Assembly: GCA_947469485.1 (NCBI GenBank)
Contig: CANIPU010000007.1
Coordinates: 1-64,000, forward strand
DNA from: Chitinophagaceae bacterium
GTDB lineage: Bacteria > Bacteroidota > Bacteroidia > Chitinophagales > UBA10324
Length of the DNA: 64,000 nt
Direction: 5' to 3'
Below the pieces are notes generated by a model that was not told where the DNA came from, did no database searches, and saw only the letters and a list, made by a program, of their open reading frames with translations. Positions 16,515 to 25,625 of the stretch are shown one piece after another. The translations under genes and the position numbers were made by a program. Every line of letters starts with the position of its first letter. Position 1 is the stretch's first letter.

Positions 16515-17009
16515 TTACAACTCAATAGCTTCGGCGACTTTATAAACTATTTTATCCATATCCTGGACTTTCCATTTTCCGGTTTTTGTTCTGAAAATTT
16601 TAATTCCTTCGGCTTGTAATCGTTTCGCTTGCTCTTCCGCGCCTCCCGGATATTTCGGATTCAATTCCCCACCCAATTTCACTGTGCGCCACCACGCTAA
16701 TGTTTTTTTTCTTCCTTCCTTAGACATTTCTTCTGCTGCATTGGCAGCTATCCATGCAAATATTCCAGTGGTAATGGGACAACCCTTATCTGCATGATGT
16801 TTCAGAGCATTTGCTTCACGCAGATTATTTATGGTGGTTACTTTTCCTTTAGGTACACTATTCATTAAATCATAAACTTCCATTGGCGATGCAATGGCTA
16901 AAGTTTTTCCTCCAAATTTTTCGGCTTGATCTTCAGTGAGTTTTACAACCTTCGGTAAATCCTTACTGTCGTTCAATTTTTCAATCCACGATTTTTTCTT
17001 GGAAGCCAT
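16515..17009 (-). CDS. MGMT-family (alkyltransferase-like) protein (164 aa)
   Basis: The ATG at 17009 is preferred over an upstream TTG. The protein matches a family annotated as MGMT-like: KSWIEKLNDSKDLPKVVKL at the N-terminus, VPKGKVTTINNLREA as the helix-turn-helix part, CPITTGIFAWIAANAAEE, and WWRTVKLGGELNPKYPGG with the wing residues. The methyl-accepting PCHR motif of true methylguanine methyltransferases is not present; GCP occurs instead. It may bind alkylated DNA without repairing it, as alkyltransferase-like proteins do. Confidence 0.83.
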   Translation of the reverse strand: MASKKKSWIEKLNDSKDLPKVVKLTEDQAEKFGGKTLAIASPMEVYDLMNSVPKGKVTTINNLREANALKHHADKGCPITTGIFAWIAANAAEEMSKEGRKKTLAWWRTVKLGGELNPKYPGGAEEQAKRLQAEGIKIFRTKTGKWKVQDMDKIVYKVAEAIEL

Positions 17010-17082
17010 AGTCAAAATATTTTTGATAAAATTATTTCATATAAATATCTCTGACATTGATTTTAATCAGCATACTTAAATA

Positions 17083-17637
17083 TTATTTCACCCGAATCAA
17101 ATCATTAAATGAAATATCATTTTTTATATCCAGAAATTTCTGAACATCAGTATCAGCAATAAACCATCCGGTATCAGCATCTCTTTGTATAGCAATTTTC
17201 CATTTGAATAATTGTTCGGTGATGGCAGGGAAATGTTTCAGCCCTTCAACATCCAGAATCTGTCCTCTGAAATAATGATTTAAGAATCTGAATTTACCTG
17301 CGTTTGCAAATGCCATAACAGCGGGGTCGTATTCTACTTTAATAAAACCACATGCTGTTATATTGCTTTCCGGCACCTCGTAATAGTTATTTGTACTTAT
17401 TATGGTTTTCAATTCCTGCCGGTAATTGAATTGATTACCGCCACCTTTATTTTTCCAATGAATAAATAGTTTTCCGTTCGGGATTATTGCTTTGCCAGTA
17501 TATTCTTTTGAATGAATAAGCAATGAAACATAGAAACTCTGCTTTGTGGAATATCCGGTTAGTATATGTTCTTCAAAACTTAAATCAGGCGGAGTAGAAT
17601 TTAATGTCAATAATGCTATTAGAAAACCCCAAAACAT
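17083..17637 (-). CDS. Protein of unknown function (184 aa)
   Basis: Not recognised. The N-terminal hydrophobic stretch MFWGFLIALLTLNSTPPDL may be a signal peptide or a single membrane anchor. The body has mixed beta and helix character with no conserved cysteine pair. It starts 7 bases after the 137-aa gene stops and so probably belongs to the same transcript as the nuo genes above it. No function is assigned. Confidence 0.6.
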   Translation of the reverse strand: MFWGFLIALLTLNSTPPDLSFEEHILTGYSTKQSFYVSLLIHSKEYTGKAIIPNGKLFIHWKNKGGGNQFNYRQELKTIISTNNYYEVPESNITACGFIKVEYDPAVMAFANAGKFRFLNHYFRGQILDVEGLKHFPAITEQLFKWKIAIQRDADTGWFIADTDVQKFLDIKNDISFNDLIRVK

Positions 17638-17643
17638 TCTGTT

Positions 17644-18057
17644 TTAATTAAAAGGCTTTCTCTTCCAGTACCATTCACCATTCTGAACTTTTTCTTCCAG
17701 TTGATTCCAGTAATCAGGTGAAACAACTTTTCCATCATCGGTTCGCAATGCTCGAGTATAAATAGCCATCACCGCATTGAAGGTTACATCCGTTACACCA
17801 ATAATTAATAATGAAGGTGGCGGAGGTGTTTCAACTTTTGGTGCCGCAACAGAATCAGAACTATCAACAGGAGCAGCAGCAGGTTTTGCTGCAATTTTTG
17901 GTGGTGGCATGTTTCCAATCACAACTGAATATCCATTGTATTCCAATATTTTTTTCAGAAACTCAGCACGCTCGGCTGAAATATTTTTCTCCACCAAACC
18001 ACAACGGGTCCCGTTTATTTCTTCTATTGTGTGCTGATTAGAAGCTATGAAAGACAT
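17644..18057 (-). CDS. Protein of unknown function with Pro/Ala-rich linker (137 aa)
   Basis: Not recognised. Residues 1-50 (ERAEFLKKILEYNGYSVVIG) look like a small alpha/beta domain. A Pro/Ala-rich linker follows (PPPKIAAKPAAAP...VETPPPP, about 51-80), then a second compact part (LLIIGVTDVTFNAVMAIYTRALRT). There is no signal peptide. It begins 10 bases after nuoN ends, so it is probably the next cistron of that operon. Whether it helps complex I assembly is unknown. Confidence 0.65.
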   Translation of the reverse strand: MSFIASNQHTIEEINGTRCGLVEKNISAERAEFLKKILEYNGYSVVIGNMPPPKIAAKPAAAPVDSSDSVAAPKVETPPPPSLLIIGVTDVTFNAVMAIYTRALRTDDGKVVSPDYWNQLEEKVQNGEWYWKRKPFN

Positions 18058-18066
18058 GGTTCAAAG

Positions 18067-19473
18067 TTACTTTGCTAATTGATGTAAATAATCATATAAC
18101 CCACCAAAAATTCCAGTGAACAAAATACCAATTGAGCATGCAATTAATGCAATGCGAGAAAGCACTGGTGATTGGATGGGTGCAAATGGTTGTTCATTGT
18201 TTTCAGAAAACATCATGCGCACTAAACGCATGTAGTAGTATAACGAAACTACTAAATTGAGTGATGCAAATAACAACCAAACTAACGACGCAGAATGAAT
18301 TCCGGAAGTAAACAGAAATAATTTTCCGAAGAAACCGGCTGTGGGAGGAATACCTGCGAGTGAAAATAATGCAAGCATTAAAACAATTGCCAATTTTTTA
18401 TTTGAATTATAAAATCCTTTATAATCATCCAAGTATTCTTTTCCTGTCGCAAATGAAACCACTTCTACTACACCCAATGCAGCGAGATTGCTGAATACAT
18501 AAACCAGAATAAAATAAACAACTGATGTTGGGGCATTTACCGGGTCGCCGGCTAAGCCCAGTAAAATATATCCTGCTTGAGCCACAGTGGAGAAAGCGAG
18601 AAACCGTTTGATGTTAGTTTGTCGGATGGCGAATAAATTTCCGACAGTCATAGTAACAATCGAAAGCAGAAACAAAATTTCAATCCACACTTCCTGCATC
18701 ATAATAACTCCACTGAAAAGAAATCGCGCCAACGCAAAACTCACTGCCCCTTTTGACACTACCGATAAAAATGCAGTGATAGAAACAGGTGAACCTTCAT
18801 ATACATCGGCTGTCCATAAATGAAAGGGTACCAATGAAATTTTAAACCCGAATCCGGCCATAATAAAAATCAGGGCAAGTACTTCTAATCCTCCAGGTCT
18901 TAATAATTCCTGCCATAAAGAAATCGTTAGTGTACCTGTAATTCCATAAAAAATAGAAATGCCAAACAACAACATTCCACTTGAGAATGCAGAAGATAAG
19001 ATCATTTTCATTCCGGCTTCAGATGACCGTTGTTTATCTAAATCAAAATTCGCGAGTGCAGCAACAGGTATAGTTGCCATTTCCAAGCCCAGATAAAAAA
19101 GTAAAATGTTGTTAGCTGATAACATTAAAAACATTCCGAGCAAAGCAGTTAAAAGCAAAATAAAAAATTCGGGTGTATGCGGATGTTGTTTCAACCAATT
19201 ATATGATTGCATCAATATCAGCAAAGTTGCAAAGGCAAGAATTGTTTTTTCAACGATGATGAACGAAGAGGAAAAAAACATTCCCCCGAACAGCGAACCT
19301 GAATCGGCGCCAGTAAATCCAAGTAATACAATTAAAAAAGTAATTGCAATGTTTAAACGCAACCAGGTTTCATTGTTGCGAATAAGGTCAAATATTTTAA
19401 TAACCAATTGCAGCAGTATGAAAACTGCTAACGCAATTTCGAATCGCAAAGGGAGCCAGTCACTGATGTTCAT
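18067..19473 (-). CDS. nuoN: NADH-quinone oxidoreductase subunit N (468 aa)
   Basis: Antiporter-like membrane subunit of respiratory complex I, with about 14 membrane segments. Family motifs include FYLGLEMATIPVAALANFD (about 125-145, with the conserved glutamate), FKISLVPFHLWTADVYEGSP (about 212) and KRFLAFSTVAQAGYILLG. It follows nuoM by 24 bases in the run nuoHIJKLMN. Length is normal for the family. Confidence 0.95.
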   Translation of the reverse strand: MNISDWLPLRFEIALAVFILLQLVIKIFDLIRNNETWLRLNIAITFLIVLLGFTGADSGSLFGGMFFSSSFIIVEKTILAFATLLILMQSYNWLKQHPHTPEFFILLLTALLGMFLMLSANNILLFYLGLEMATIPVAALANFDLDKQRSSEAGMKMILSSAFSSGMLLFGISIFYGITGTLTISLWQELLRPGGLEVLALIFIMAGFGFKISLVPFHLWTADVYEGSPVSITAFLSVVSKGAVSFALARFLFSGVIMMQEVWIEILFLLSIVTMTVGNLFAIRQTNIKRFLAFSTVAQAGYILLGLAGDPVNAPTSVVYFILVYVFSNLAALGVVEVVSFATGKEYLDDYKGFYNSNKKLAIVLMLALFSLAGIPPTAGFFGKLFLFTSGIHSASLVWLLFASLNLVVSLYYYMRLVRMMFSENNEQPFAPIQSPVLSRIALIACSIGILFTGIFGGLYDYLHQLAK

Positions 19474-19497
19474 GTTGTTTGCGTTGCTATCGTTGGG

Positions 19498-20982
19498 TTA
19501 AGAATTTACTGTTAAAAATTTTATTGCCATTGGGGCCGTTTCGTGCGATATCATTTGCGCAAGCCACATCGGAAGTATGCCCATAATAATTATTGCGAGC
19601 ATCAATAGCCAAGAAGCAGAACGCTCGTACCATGTTGCATCAGTTAATGTTAAAAAATGAGAATCTTTAACCGGACCAAGCATCACCTTAGCAACTGCCT
19701 GCAAAATGTAAACCGCTGTAACAACAATAGATGCGCATGCCAATATGGTTGCAACTTTATGAAATGTACCGGGCACTTGCCATGCACCCATGAAAATTGT
19801 CATCTCTGATACAAATCCGCTCAAACCTGGTAAACCAAGTGAGCACAAGCCCACTATGATATAAATGCTTCCGATGAAGGGCATAATTTTCAACAAGCCA
19901 CCCAACTCGCGCACATCACGAGTGTGAGCGCGAGAATAAATCATACCAATAGCACCGAAGAAAAGGGCCGTCATTAATCCATGCGAAATCATTTGGAGCA
20001 CTGCACCTGTTAATGCCGTTTGATTCAGCATTCCAATTCCAAGCAAAACAAATCCGCAATGACTTACTGATGAATATGCATTAATGTACTTAATGTCTTT
20101 CTGCATCAGTGTGGCGAAAGCACCATAAACAATCGCAATAGTAGAAAGCAAAATAATTGCAGAGGAATAATATTGTGTTCCCTCCGGCAACAGTATAGCG
20201 GCGAATCGAATGCATCCATAACCTCCAAGCTTCATGCTTATGCCAGCCAGAAACATAGAGCCGGCAGTTGGTGCTGATGAGTGACCGTCAGGTACCCAAG
20301 TGTGAAATGGAAACAGCGCAGTGAAAACTCCGAACCCTAAAAACATTAATGGAAAAATCAATCGTTGTGTTTCACTATCTAAATGCAACGATTGTAAAAC
20401 AGTGATGTCAAAACTGCCGTTGCTCTGAACATATAACAACAATGTTCCAACTAAAATTAAACTTGAACCAGCCATCAACATCAATGCAAGTTTGGTGGCA
20501 CTGTAAACTTTTCGTCCGCTTCCCCAATGAGCAATTAGTAAAAATTTTGGAACAACGGCCAACTCTAAAAAGAAAAAAGCCATGATTAAATCCATTGAAA
20601 TAAAAAACCCGACGGCACCTGCTGTCAACAACATCAGCATCATAAAAAATTCGCGGGGCTTTTCATCCACTTTCCATGAAACTAAAATAGCAGCAACTGT
20701 TACCAATGAAGTCAATAGTAACATTGAAACAGAAATGCCATCAACTCCTGCATGAAAATTAATGTTCCATGTTTTAAACCATGGATAAACTATTTCAAAA
20801 AGATAAGGCGCGTTATTTCCGGCAGCTCGTTCCAACATAAATTCACGCAGCAATTCAAAACATAAAATCAATTCTGCAACTGCTCCTAAAAGAATTACAT
20901 TCTTCACTTTTTCTGCATTGATAAATACACTGAGCAGAAGCGCAACAACCGGAACAAGAATAAGCAGCACTAACAGGTTCAT
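19498..20982 (-). CDS. nuoM: NADH-quinone oxidoreductase subunit M (494 aa)
   Basis: Antiporter-like proton-pumping subunit of complex I. It has the conserved GVDGISVSMLLLTSLV segment (about 79), FFLELAVVPKFLLIAHWG with the key glutamate (about 136) and LFPFHTWVPDGHSSAPTAGSM (about 224). It lies 11 bases after nuoL and 24 bases before nuoN, which indicates one operon. It is intact and of typical length. Confidence 0.96.
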   Translation of the reverse strand: MNLLVLLILVPVVALLLSVFINAEKVKNVILLGAVAELILCFELLREFMLERAAGNNAPYLFEIVYPWFKTWNINFHAGVDGISVSMLLLTSLVTVAAILVSWKVDEKPREFFMMLMLLTAGAVGFFISMDLIMAFFFLELAVVPKFLLIAHWGSGRKVYSATKLALMLMAGSSLILVGTLLLYVQSNGSFDITVLQSLHLDSETQRLIFPLMFLGFGVFTALFPFHTWVPDGHSSAPTAGSMFLAGISMKLGGYGCIRFAAILLPEGTQYYSSAIILLSTIAIVYGAFATLMQKDIKYINAYSSVSHCGFVLLGIGMLNQTALTGAVLQMISHGLMTALFFGAIGMIYSRAHTRDVRELGGLLKIMPFIGSIYIIVGLCSLGLPGLSGFVSEMTIFMGAWQVPGTFHKVATILACASIVVTAVYILQAVAKVMLGPVKDSHFLTLTDATWYERSASWLLMLAIIIMGILPMWLAQMISHETAPMAIKFLTVNS

Positions 20983-20993
20983 GAATCAGATTA

Positions 20994-22937
20994 TCAAAAG
21001 TTGAAGAAAAATAAAATTGCAATTAATCCAAGTATACCAAACAAAAACGCCAAAGCATATCCCTGCACTTTACCTGATTGTACAGGTTTTATAGTTTCAG
21101 AAAATGCTTCAGTTATAAATGCTGTAGTGTTCACAACGCCATTCACAATGTTTTTATCAAACCAAGAACTTAAAGCGCCAATAGTATTGAACAATATTCT
21201 CTGCGTAACAAATTGATATACTTCGTCGAAATAAAATTTATGATAAGCAAAATCGTAGAGTTGAGAAATACTGCTGGAAATTTTATCTGATAAATTATTT
21301 TTCTTTCGATAAAAAATTGTTGCAATAATTATGGCGAAAAGGGATAACCCAACAGCCATCAGCGTTATATTGAGATGAAATTCACTTTCATAAGGCTGAC
21401 CATCACTAGTAATTAAATGATGGAATGGAACAACCCCTGCACCCACTGCACCAAGCATAAGAATGAGCAGTGGCAATTTCATATTCCATGAACCTTCGCT
21501 GTGATGTTCGTGAGATTCATGATGATTCACATAATCTTTATTCCAGAAAGTAAGAAAGTACAAACGGAACATGTAAAAAGAAGTAAGTCCTGCAGTAAGC
21601 CACGCGATATAAAAAATAGTTTGATTGTGCGCGAACGCAGCAGCCAAAATTTCTTCCTTACTGAAAAATCCTGAGAGGGGCGGAATACCTGCAATGGCTA
21701 AACACGCCAACAGAAAACACAAATGTGTAATTGGCATTTTCTTTCTGAGTCCGCCCATGTCTTTCACTTCATTACTATGAACATAATGAATCACCGAACC
21801 TGCGCATAAAAACAAAAGCGCTTTGAAGAATGCGTGGGTAAATAAATGAAACATAGAAGCACTGAAACCTTCCCCATTTAAACCACCATAGGTTGAAACT
21901 CCAAGTGATGCAAGCATGTAACCGATTTGAGAAATGGTTGAGTAAGCAAGCACGCGTTTTATATCTGTTTGAGTACACGCAATAATCGCAGCAAGCACTG
22001 AAGAAATAATTCCGATGTATCCAATTAATTCTAATAGATGCGGAGATGAAATTGCATAGATTGGAAATAATCGGGCAACTAAATAAACTCCGGCTACCAC
22101 CATTGTAGCCGCATGTATGAGAGCGGAAACAGGAGTAGGTCCTTCCATTGCATCGGGCAACCAGATGTGTAATGGAAACATGGCTGACTTTCCTGCACCA
22201 CCAATAAACACCAATGCCAATCCCCAGGTGAGTGAACTCACTCCCATGAAACCGGTAAAGGTTGCGGAGGCATAAAATGTTGTATCACTTGTAGTGAGTC
22301 GTGCAATGAGCGTTTGAATGTCGAGTGTACCTGAATGAAACGAGAGCACTAAAATTCCAATCAGAAATCCTAAGTCAGCAAATCGTGTAACGATAAATGC
22401 TTTTTTAGCAGCGGCTACTGCAGATGGTTTTGTAAAATAATATCCTATTAGTAAGTAGGATGATACACCAACCAATTCCCAGAAAAAATACATTTGAAAA
22501 AGATTGGATGCCATCACCAATCCAAGCATGGAGAATGTAAACAAATCGAGAAAAGAATAATAAACGGCAAATCGCTCTTCGCCCTTCATGTAACCCAAAC
22601 TGTAGATGTGTACCATCAGTGAAATGAAAGTAACAACCACTAACATCATCACACTAATGGGGTCGAGAATAATTCCCATATCAATACTTACACCCGGAGA
22701 AAATCGCAACCACTCTAACTTCATAGGAATGATTGCTTCATAAATTCCGTTTGTCATTCCAACAACAAAAAAATAATTATAAGCAACTGCAATAGCCAAA
22801 AATGCAGAGACACTTAAAACCAAAACTGAAATTGTTCCTGATAAAGTCGGTAAATATTTCTTTCCGATAAATGAAATAAACAGAAAGGAGAGAAGTGGAA
22901 GAAGAGGAATCAATAAGAGTGTAGATGCATTCAACAT
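20994..22937 (-). CDS. nuoL: NADH-quinone oxidoreductase subunit L (647 aa)
   Basis: Largest antiporter-like subunit of complex I, with the C-terminal amphipathic lateral helix seen in this family. Conserved pieces are FFWELVGVSSYLLIGYYFTKPSA (about 150), FIGGAGKSAMFPLHIWLPDAMEGPTPVSALIHAATMVVAGV and FSKEEILAAAF. It includes a His-rich hydrophilic loop (NHHESHEHHSEG, about 477-488). It starts 13 bases after nuoK stops. Confidence 0.96.
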   Translation of the reverse strand: MLNASTLLLIPLLPLLSFLFISFIGKKYLPTLSGTISVLVLSVSAFLAIAVAYNYFFVVGMTNGIYEAIIPMKLEWLRFSPGVSIDMGIILDPISVMMLVVVTFISLMVHIYSLGYMKGEERFAVYYSFLDLFTFSMLGLVMASNLFQMYFFWELVGVSSYLLIGYYFTKPSAVAAAKKAFIVTRFADLGFLIGILVLSFHSGTLDIQTLIARLTTSDTTFYASATFTGFMGVSSLTWGLALVFIGGAGKSAMFPLHIWLPDAMEGPTPVSALIHAATMVVAGVYLVARLFPIYAISSPHLLELIGYIGIISSVLAAIIACTQTDIKRVLAYSTISQIGYMLASLGVSTYGGLNGEGFSASMFHLFTHAFFKALLFLCAGSVIHYVHSNEVKDMGGLRKKMPITHLCFLLACLAIAGIPPLSGFFSKEEILAAAFAHNQTIFYIAWLTAGLTSFYMFRLYFLTFWNKDYVNHHESHEHHSEGSWNMKLPLLILMLGAVGAGVVPFHHLITSDGQPYESEFHLNITLMAVGLSLFAIIIATIFYRKKNNLSDKISSSISQLYDFAYHKFYFDEVYQFVTQRILFNTIGALSSWFDKNIVNGVVNTTAFITEAFSETIKPVQSGKVQGYALAFLFGILGLIAILFFFNF

Positions 22938-22949
22938 TTTTCTTTCCGT

Positions 22950-23264
22950 TTAAAATTTGAGTTCATCTGCTTGTTCGGGGTCAATGGAATTTATCTTTCT
23001 ATATAGAGAAATAATTATGGCAATGGCAACTGCTGCTTCTGCGGCTGCAATTGTGATAATGAACAAAGTGAAAACAACTCCATCAATAGTTGGATGAAGG
23101 TATCGGTTGAATGCAACAAGATTTATGTTCACACTGTTCAGAATTAATTCTACTGACATTAACATTGTAATCAAATTTCTTCTGGTAAGAAACCCATAAG
23201 CACCAATGAAAAACAAAGCTGTGCTCAAAAAAAGAATATGTGTGAGTGGAATCTGATCAATCAT
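22950..23264 (-). CDS. nuoK: NADH-quinone oxidoreductase subunit K (104 aa)
   Basis: Small three-helix membrane subunit of complex I. It carries the conserved glutamates of the family in MSVELILNSVN (about 37-47) and IAAAEAAVAIAIIISL (about 72-87). Length is exactly typical. Its start overlaps the nuoJ stop by 4 bases. Confidence 0.95.
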   Translation of the reverse strand: MIDQIPLTHILFLSTALFFIGAYGFLTRRNLITMLMSVELILNSVNINLVAFNRYLHPTIDGVVFTLFIITIAAAEAAVAIAIIISLYRKINSIDPEQADELKF

Positions 23265-23788
23265 TTGTGTGTGCGGATTTTAATTGCAATAACAATACAA
23301 CCAATCATTGAAGCAAGTAATAACAAACTCACTGCTTCAAATGGAAGTAGATAACTTCCACTGCCTGTACTTAGCAACGCGCGACCAACATCTGCCACCT
23401 GCATAGTATGATTTAACGCATCACCAGTTTGTTCAAATGAATATCTGTTGAGTAATGAAAACACAAATGCAAATCCTGCAAAGCATCCGGTAAAAGCAAA
23501 TGCTTCGCGAATACTTACAGGTTCTTCAATAGTGTGCCCTGGGTTATGAGTAAGGAAAATTGAAAAAATTATCAATACTACAATTCCTCCTACATAAACA
23601 ATTGTTTGTACTGCAGCTATGAATTCGTAATGCATCCAGTAATACAAGGCAGCTATTCCGATTAATGAAACAAGCAAAGCAATAGCCGCACGAAATATTT
23701 TTCTAGCGGTCACAGCCAATAAAGCTCCTCCGAGAATCATTGACGCTATTATGTAAAACCAGATCTGATATGCTGTCATATTATTCAA
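23261..23788 (-). CDS. nuoJ: NADH-quinone oxidoreductase subunit J (175 aa)
   Basis: Five-helix membrane subunit of complex I. The conserved ALLVSLIGIAALYYWMHYEFIAAVQTIVYVGGIVVLIIF stretch (about 36-75) forms the pi-bulge helix region. The C-terminus (LLPFEAVSLLLLASMIGCIVIAIK) is typical. It overlaps nuoI by 8 bases and nuoK by 4. Confidence 0.95.
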   Translation of the reverse strand: MNNMTAYQIWFYIIASMILGGALLAVTARKIFRAAIALLVSLIGIAALYYWMHYEFIAAVQTIVYVGGIVVLIIFSIFLTHNPGHTIEEPVSIREAFAFTGCFAGFAFVFSLLNRYSFEQTGDALNHTMQVADVGRALLSTGSGSYLLPFEAVSLLLLASMIGCIVIAIKIRTHK

Positions 23789-24257
23789 CTCCGGCCATTA
23801 TTTTACTTTCTGGCTTATTTAAGACTTTTAACAATTTAGTGCGATCAAAAACGCTATGCTCAAAATTATTTGCCATAATAATAGCATCACTAGGGCAACT
23901 GATAATGCACAAATTACACATAGTGCAAGTATCTAAATGATAAACAAAAGTGTCAATGGCTTTTTTCTTTTTACCTTCTTCGTTAATTACAAATTTTGTA
24001 AGAATTTTTATTGAACCATTCGGACAAGCTAACTCACACGCAGTGCATCCAGTGCAGCGATGTTCGTTGCTTTCATTATGTGGCATTACCACTTCGCCGC
24101 GAAAACGCTCTGCTAATTTTAGTGTGCCACGATTATTTGGATATTCTTGAGTTAATGAATCACCTCGGCGTACAAAGTAAAGTCCGGTTAAACGCATACC
24201 TGCGGCCAATGATTTTAATCCTTTATAAATATTTCCAAAATAATTGCCGAGGGTCAT
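23781..24257 (-). CDS. nuoI: NADH-quinone oxidoreductase subunit I, two 4Fe-4S clusters (158 aa)
   Basis: Peripheral-arm ferredoxin-like subunit of complex I. Two CxxCxxCxxxCP motifs bind the N6a and N6b clusters: CTGCTACELACP and CTMCNLCIISCP. The ATG at 24257 gives MTLGNYFGNIYKGLKSLAAGM, the normal N-terminus. A longer frame from 24326 only translates the dispersed repeat in front of the gene and is rejected. Confidence 0.95.
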   Translation of the reverse strand: MTLGNYFGNIYKGLKSLAAGMRLTGLYFVRRGDSLTQEYPNNRGTLKLAERFRGEVVMPHNESNEHRCTGCTACELACPNGSIKILTKFVINEEGKKKKAIDTFVYHLDTCTMCNLCIISCPSDAIIMANNFEHSVFDRTKLLKVLNKPESKIMAGVE

Positions 24258-24294
24258 ATTCTTAGTTTCGTGTTTCGAGTTTGTTGTTTCGCGC

Positions 24295-24344
24295 TTCGAC
24301 AAGCTCAGCGTGACAGTCGTTGTCATCCTGAGCTTGTCGAAGGA
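24295..24344. repeat. Intact dispersed repeat, inverted pair, between nuoI and nuoH
   Basis: Two facing copies of the same repeat arm, TTCGACAAGCTCAG (24295-24308) and CTGAGCTTGTCGAA (24328-24341), separated by 19 bases and extended by GTGACA/TGTCAT. The right copy (24320-24344) is the intact form of the site split by the IS110 element at 562-573 and 1795-1809. It sits in a 147-base gap of the nuo operon and could form a hairpin in the transcript. Similar sequences are common between genes in Bacteroidota genomes (from memory, not checked). Confidence 0.88.
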
Positions 24345-24404
24345 TGCGCAATTAGTTAGAGTCGGTGTTTTTCATTTCTAATTTCTAATCTTTAATTTTT
24401 TATT

Positions 24405-25502
24405 TCAAAAATGCCATCCTAAAATATTCATCAAAGCAATCGCCAACAAATTCACCATTGAAATCGGTAACAAGTACTTCCATTCCAAATCCAGCAACTG
24501 ATCAACACGCAATCTTGGAAAAGTCCATCGAAACCACATAATGATGAAGATGATGAAAAATGTTTTTCCGAAAAACCAAAGTGGTGAAGGAATGTAATCC
24601 ATCACATTGTTAAAAGCAGTCCAGTTTCCAATATGAAAAGGCATCCATCCACCAAGAAATAAAGTCGCTGCCAAAGCACAGAGCACGAACATGTTTATGT
24701 ATTCAGCTAAAAAAAACATGGCGAATTTCATTCCTGAATATTCGGTATGAAATCCGGCTGTGAGTTCTGATTCAGCTTCAGCCAAATCAAACGGCGCACG
24801 ATTTAATTCTGCAGTTGCAGCAATAATGAAAATCACAAAGGCAATTATTACAGGAATGTGTCCCTTAAAAATCCACCAGCCATCAGCCTGAGAACTTACA
24901 ATTTCACTTATTTGCATACTACCTGAAAGCACAACAATGCTGATGATACAAAGTCCTGCGCTCAATTCATAACTAACTATTTGCGCACCGCTGCGCATTG
25001 CACCGAGCATTGAATATTTATTGTTGCTGCTCCATCCGGCAATTAGAATCCCGATAACACCGAGTGAAGTAATACTTGTTATATATAGTACGCCAATATT
25101 TAAATCCCATAACACTAAACCATTTCCAAATGCAATGGGCGCAAGAGCCATCATGCAAGTACTCAATACAACATATGGTGCAAGGTTGAACATTAATTTA
25201 TCTGCACCATCAGGAGTAATTCCTTCTTTCAAAACCAGCTTTAAAACATCTGCAACTACTTGTCCTGTACCATAAATTCCAACCCTATTCGGTCCAAGTC
25301 GTAATTGCATATATGCAGCAACCTTCCTTTCCAGATAAATCAAAACCATTGCAAGCACTGCAACAAAAGTGATAACTAATATAGCTGTAAGCACCAATTC
25401 AGTAGCTAAAACTATTCCAGCAGATAAATGCGCTGATAGATAGGTGTGAAATTTATCTGTAAGTGAAGTGAAATTGTAGATGCTTAAAATCATCGATGTC
25501 AA
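24405..25502 (-). CDS. nuoH: NADH-quinone oxidoreductase subunit H (365 aa)
   Basis: Membrane subunit of complex I that forms the quinone chamber with NuoB and NuoD. Conserved motifs are LIYLERKVAAYMQLRLGPNRVGIYGTGQVVADVLKL (about 54-90), ELNRAPFDLAEAESELTAGFHTEYSGMKFAMFFLAEY (about 230-266) and WFRWTFPRLRVDQLLDLEWKYLLP. It is the first gene of the nuoHIJKLMN run and is separated from nuoI by a repeat-bearing gap. Confidence 0.96.
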   Translation of the reverse strand: MTSMILSIYNFTSLTDKFHTYLSAHLSAGIVLATELVLTAILVITFVAVLAMVLIYLERKVAAYMQLRLGPNRVGIYGTGQVVADVLKLVLKEGITPDGADKLMFNLAPYVVLSTCMMALAPIAFGNGLVLWDLNIGVLYITSITSLGVIGILIAGWSSNNKYSMLGAMRSGAQIVSYELSAGLCIISIVVLSGSMQISEIVSSQADGWWIFKGHIPVIIAFVIFIIAATAELNRAPFDLAEAESELTAGFHTEYSGMKFAMFFLAEYINMFVLCALAATLFLGGWMPFHIGNWTAFNNVMDYIPSPLWFFGKTFFIIFIIMWFRWTFPRLRVDQLLDLEWKYLLPISMVNLLAIALMNILGWHF

Positions 25503-25625
25503 ATATGCACCTGAAAAATTAATTTTTCAATCTCATTAATAAATGAAATGTTGAAAAGAAATTTTCTCATTCAATGATAAAAACACATAAGCTTAAATTG
25601 AAAAAAAACTGAATAGAAATAATCT
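25503..25625. other. Gap upstream of nuoH
   Basis: About 120 AT-rich bases between the cold-shock gene stop and nuoH. No hairpin strong enough to be a terminator was seen, so read-through from the cold-shock gene into nuoH is possible. The nuoH promoter was not located. Confidence 0.4.

Noticed and set aside
24258-24326. N-terminal extension of NuoI
   Set aside because: These 23 codons translate the dispersed repeat; the normal NuoI start is the ATG at 24257.
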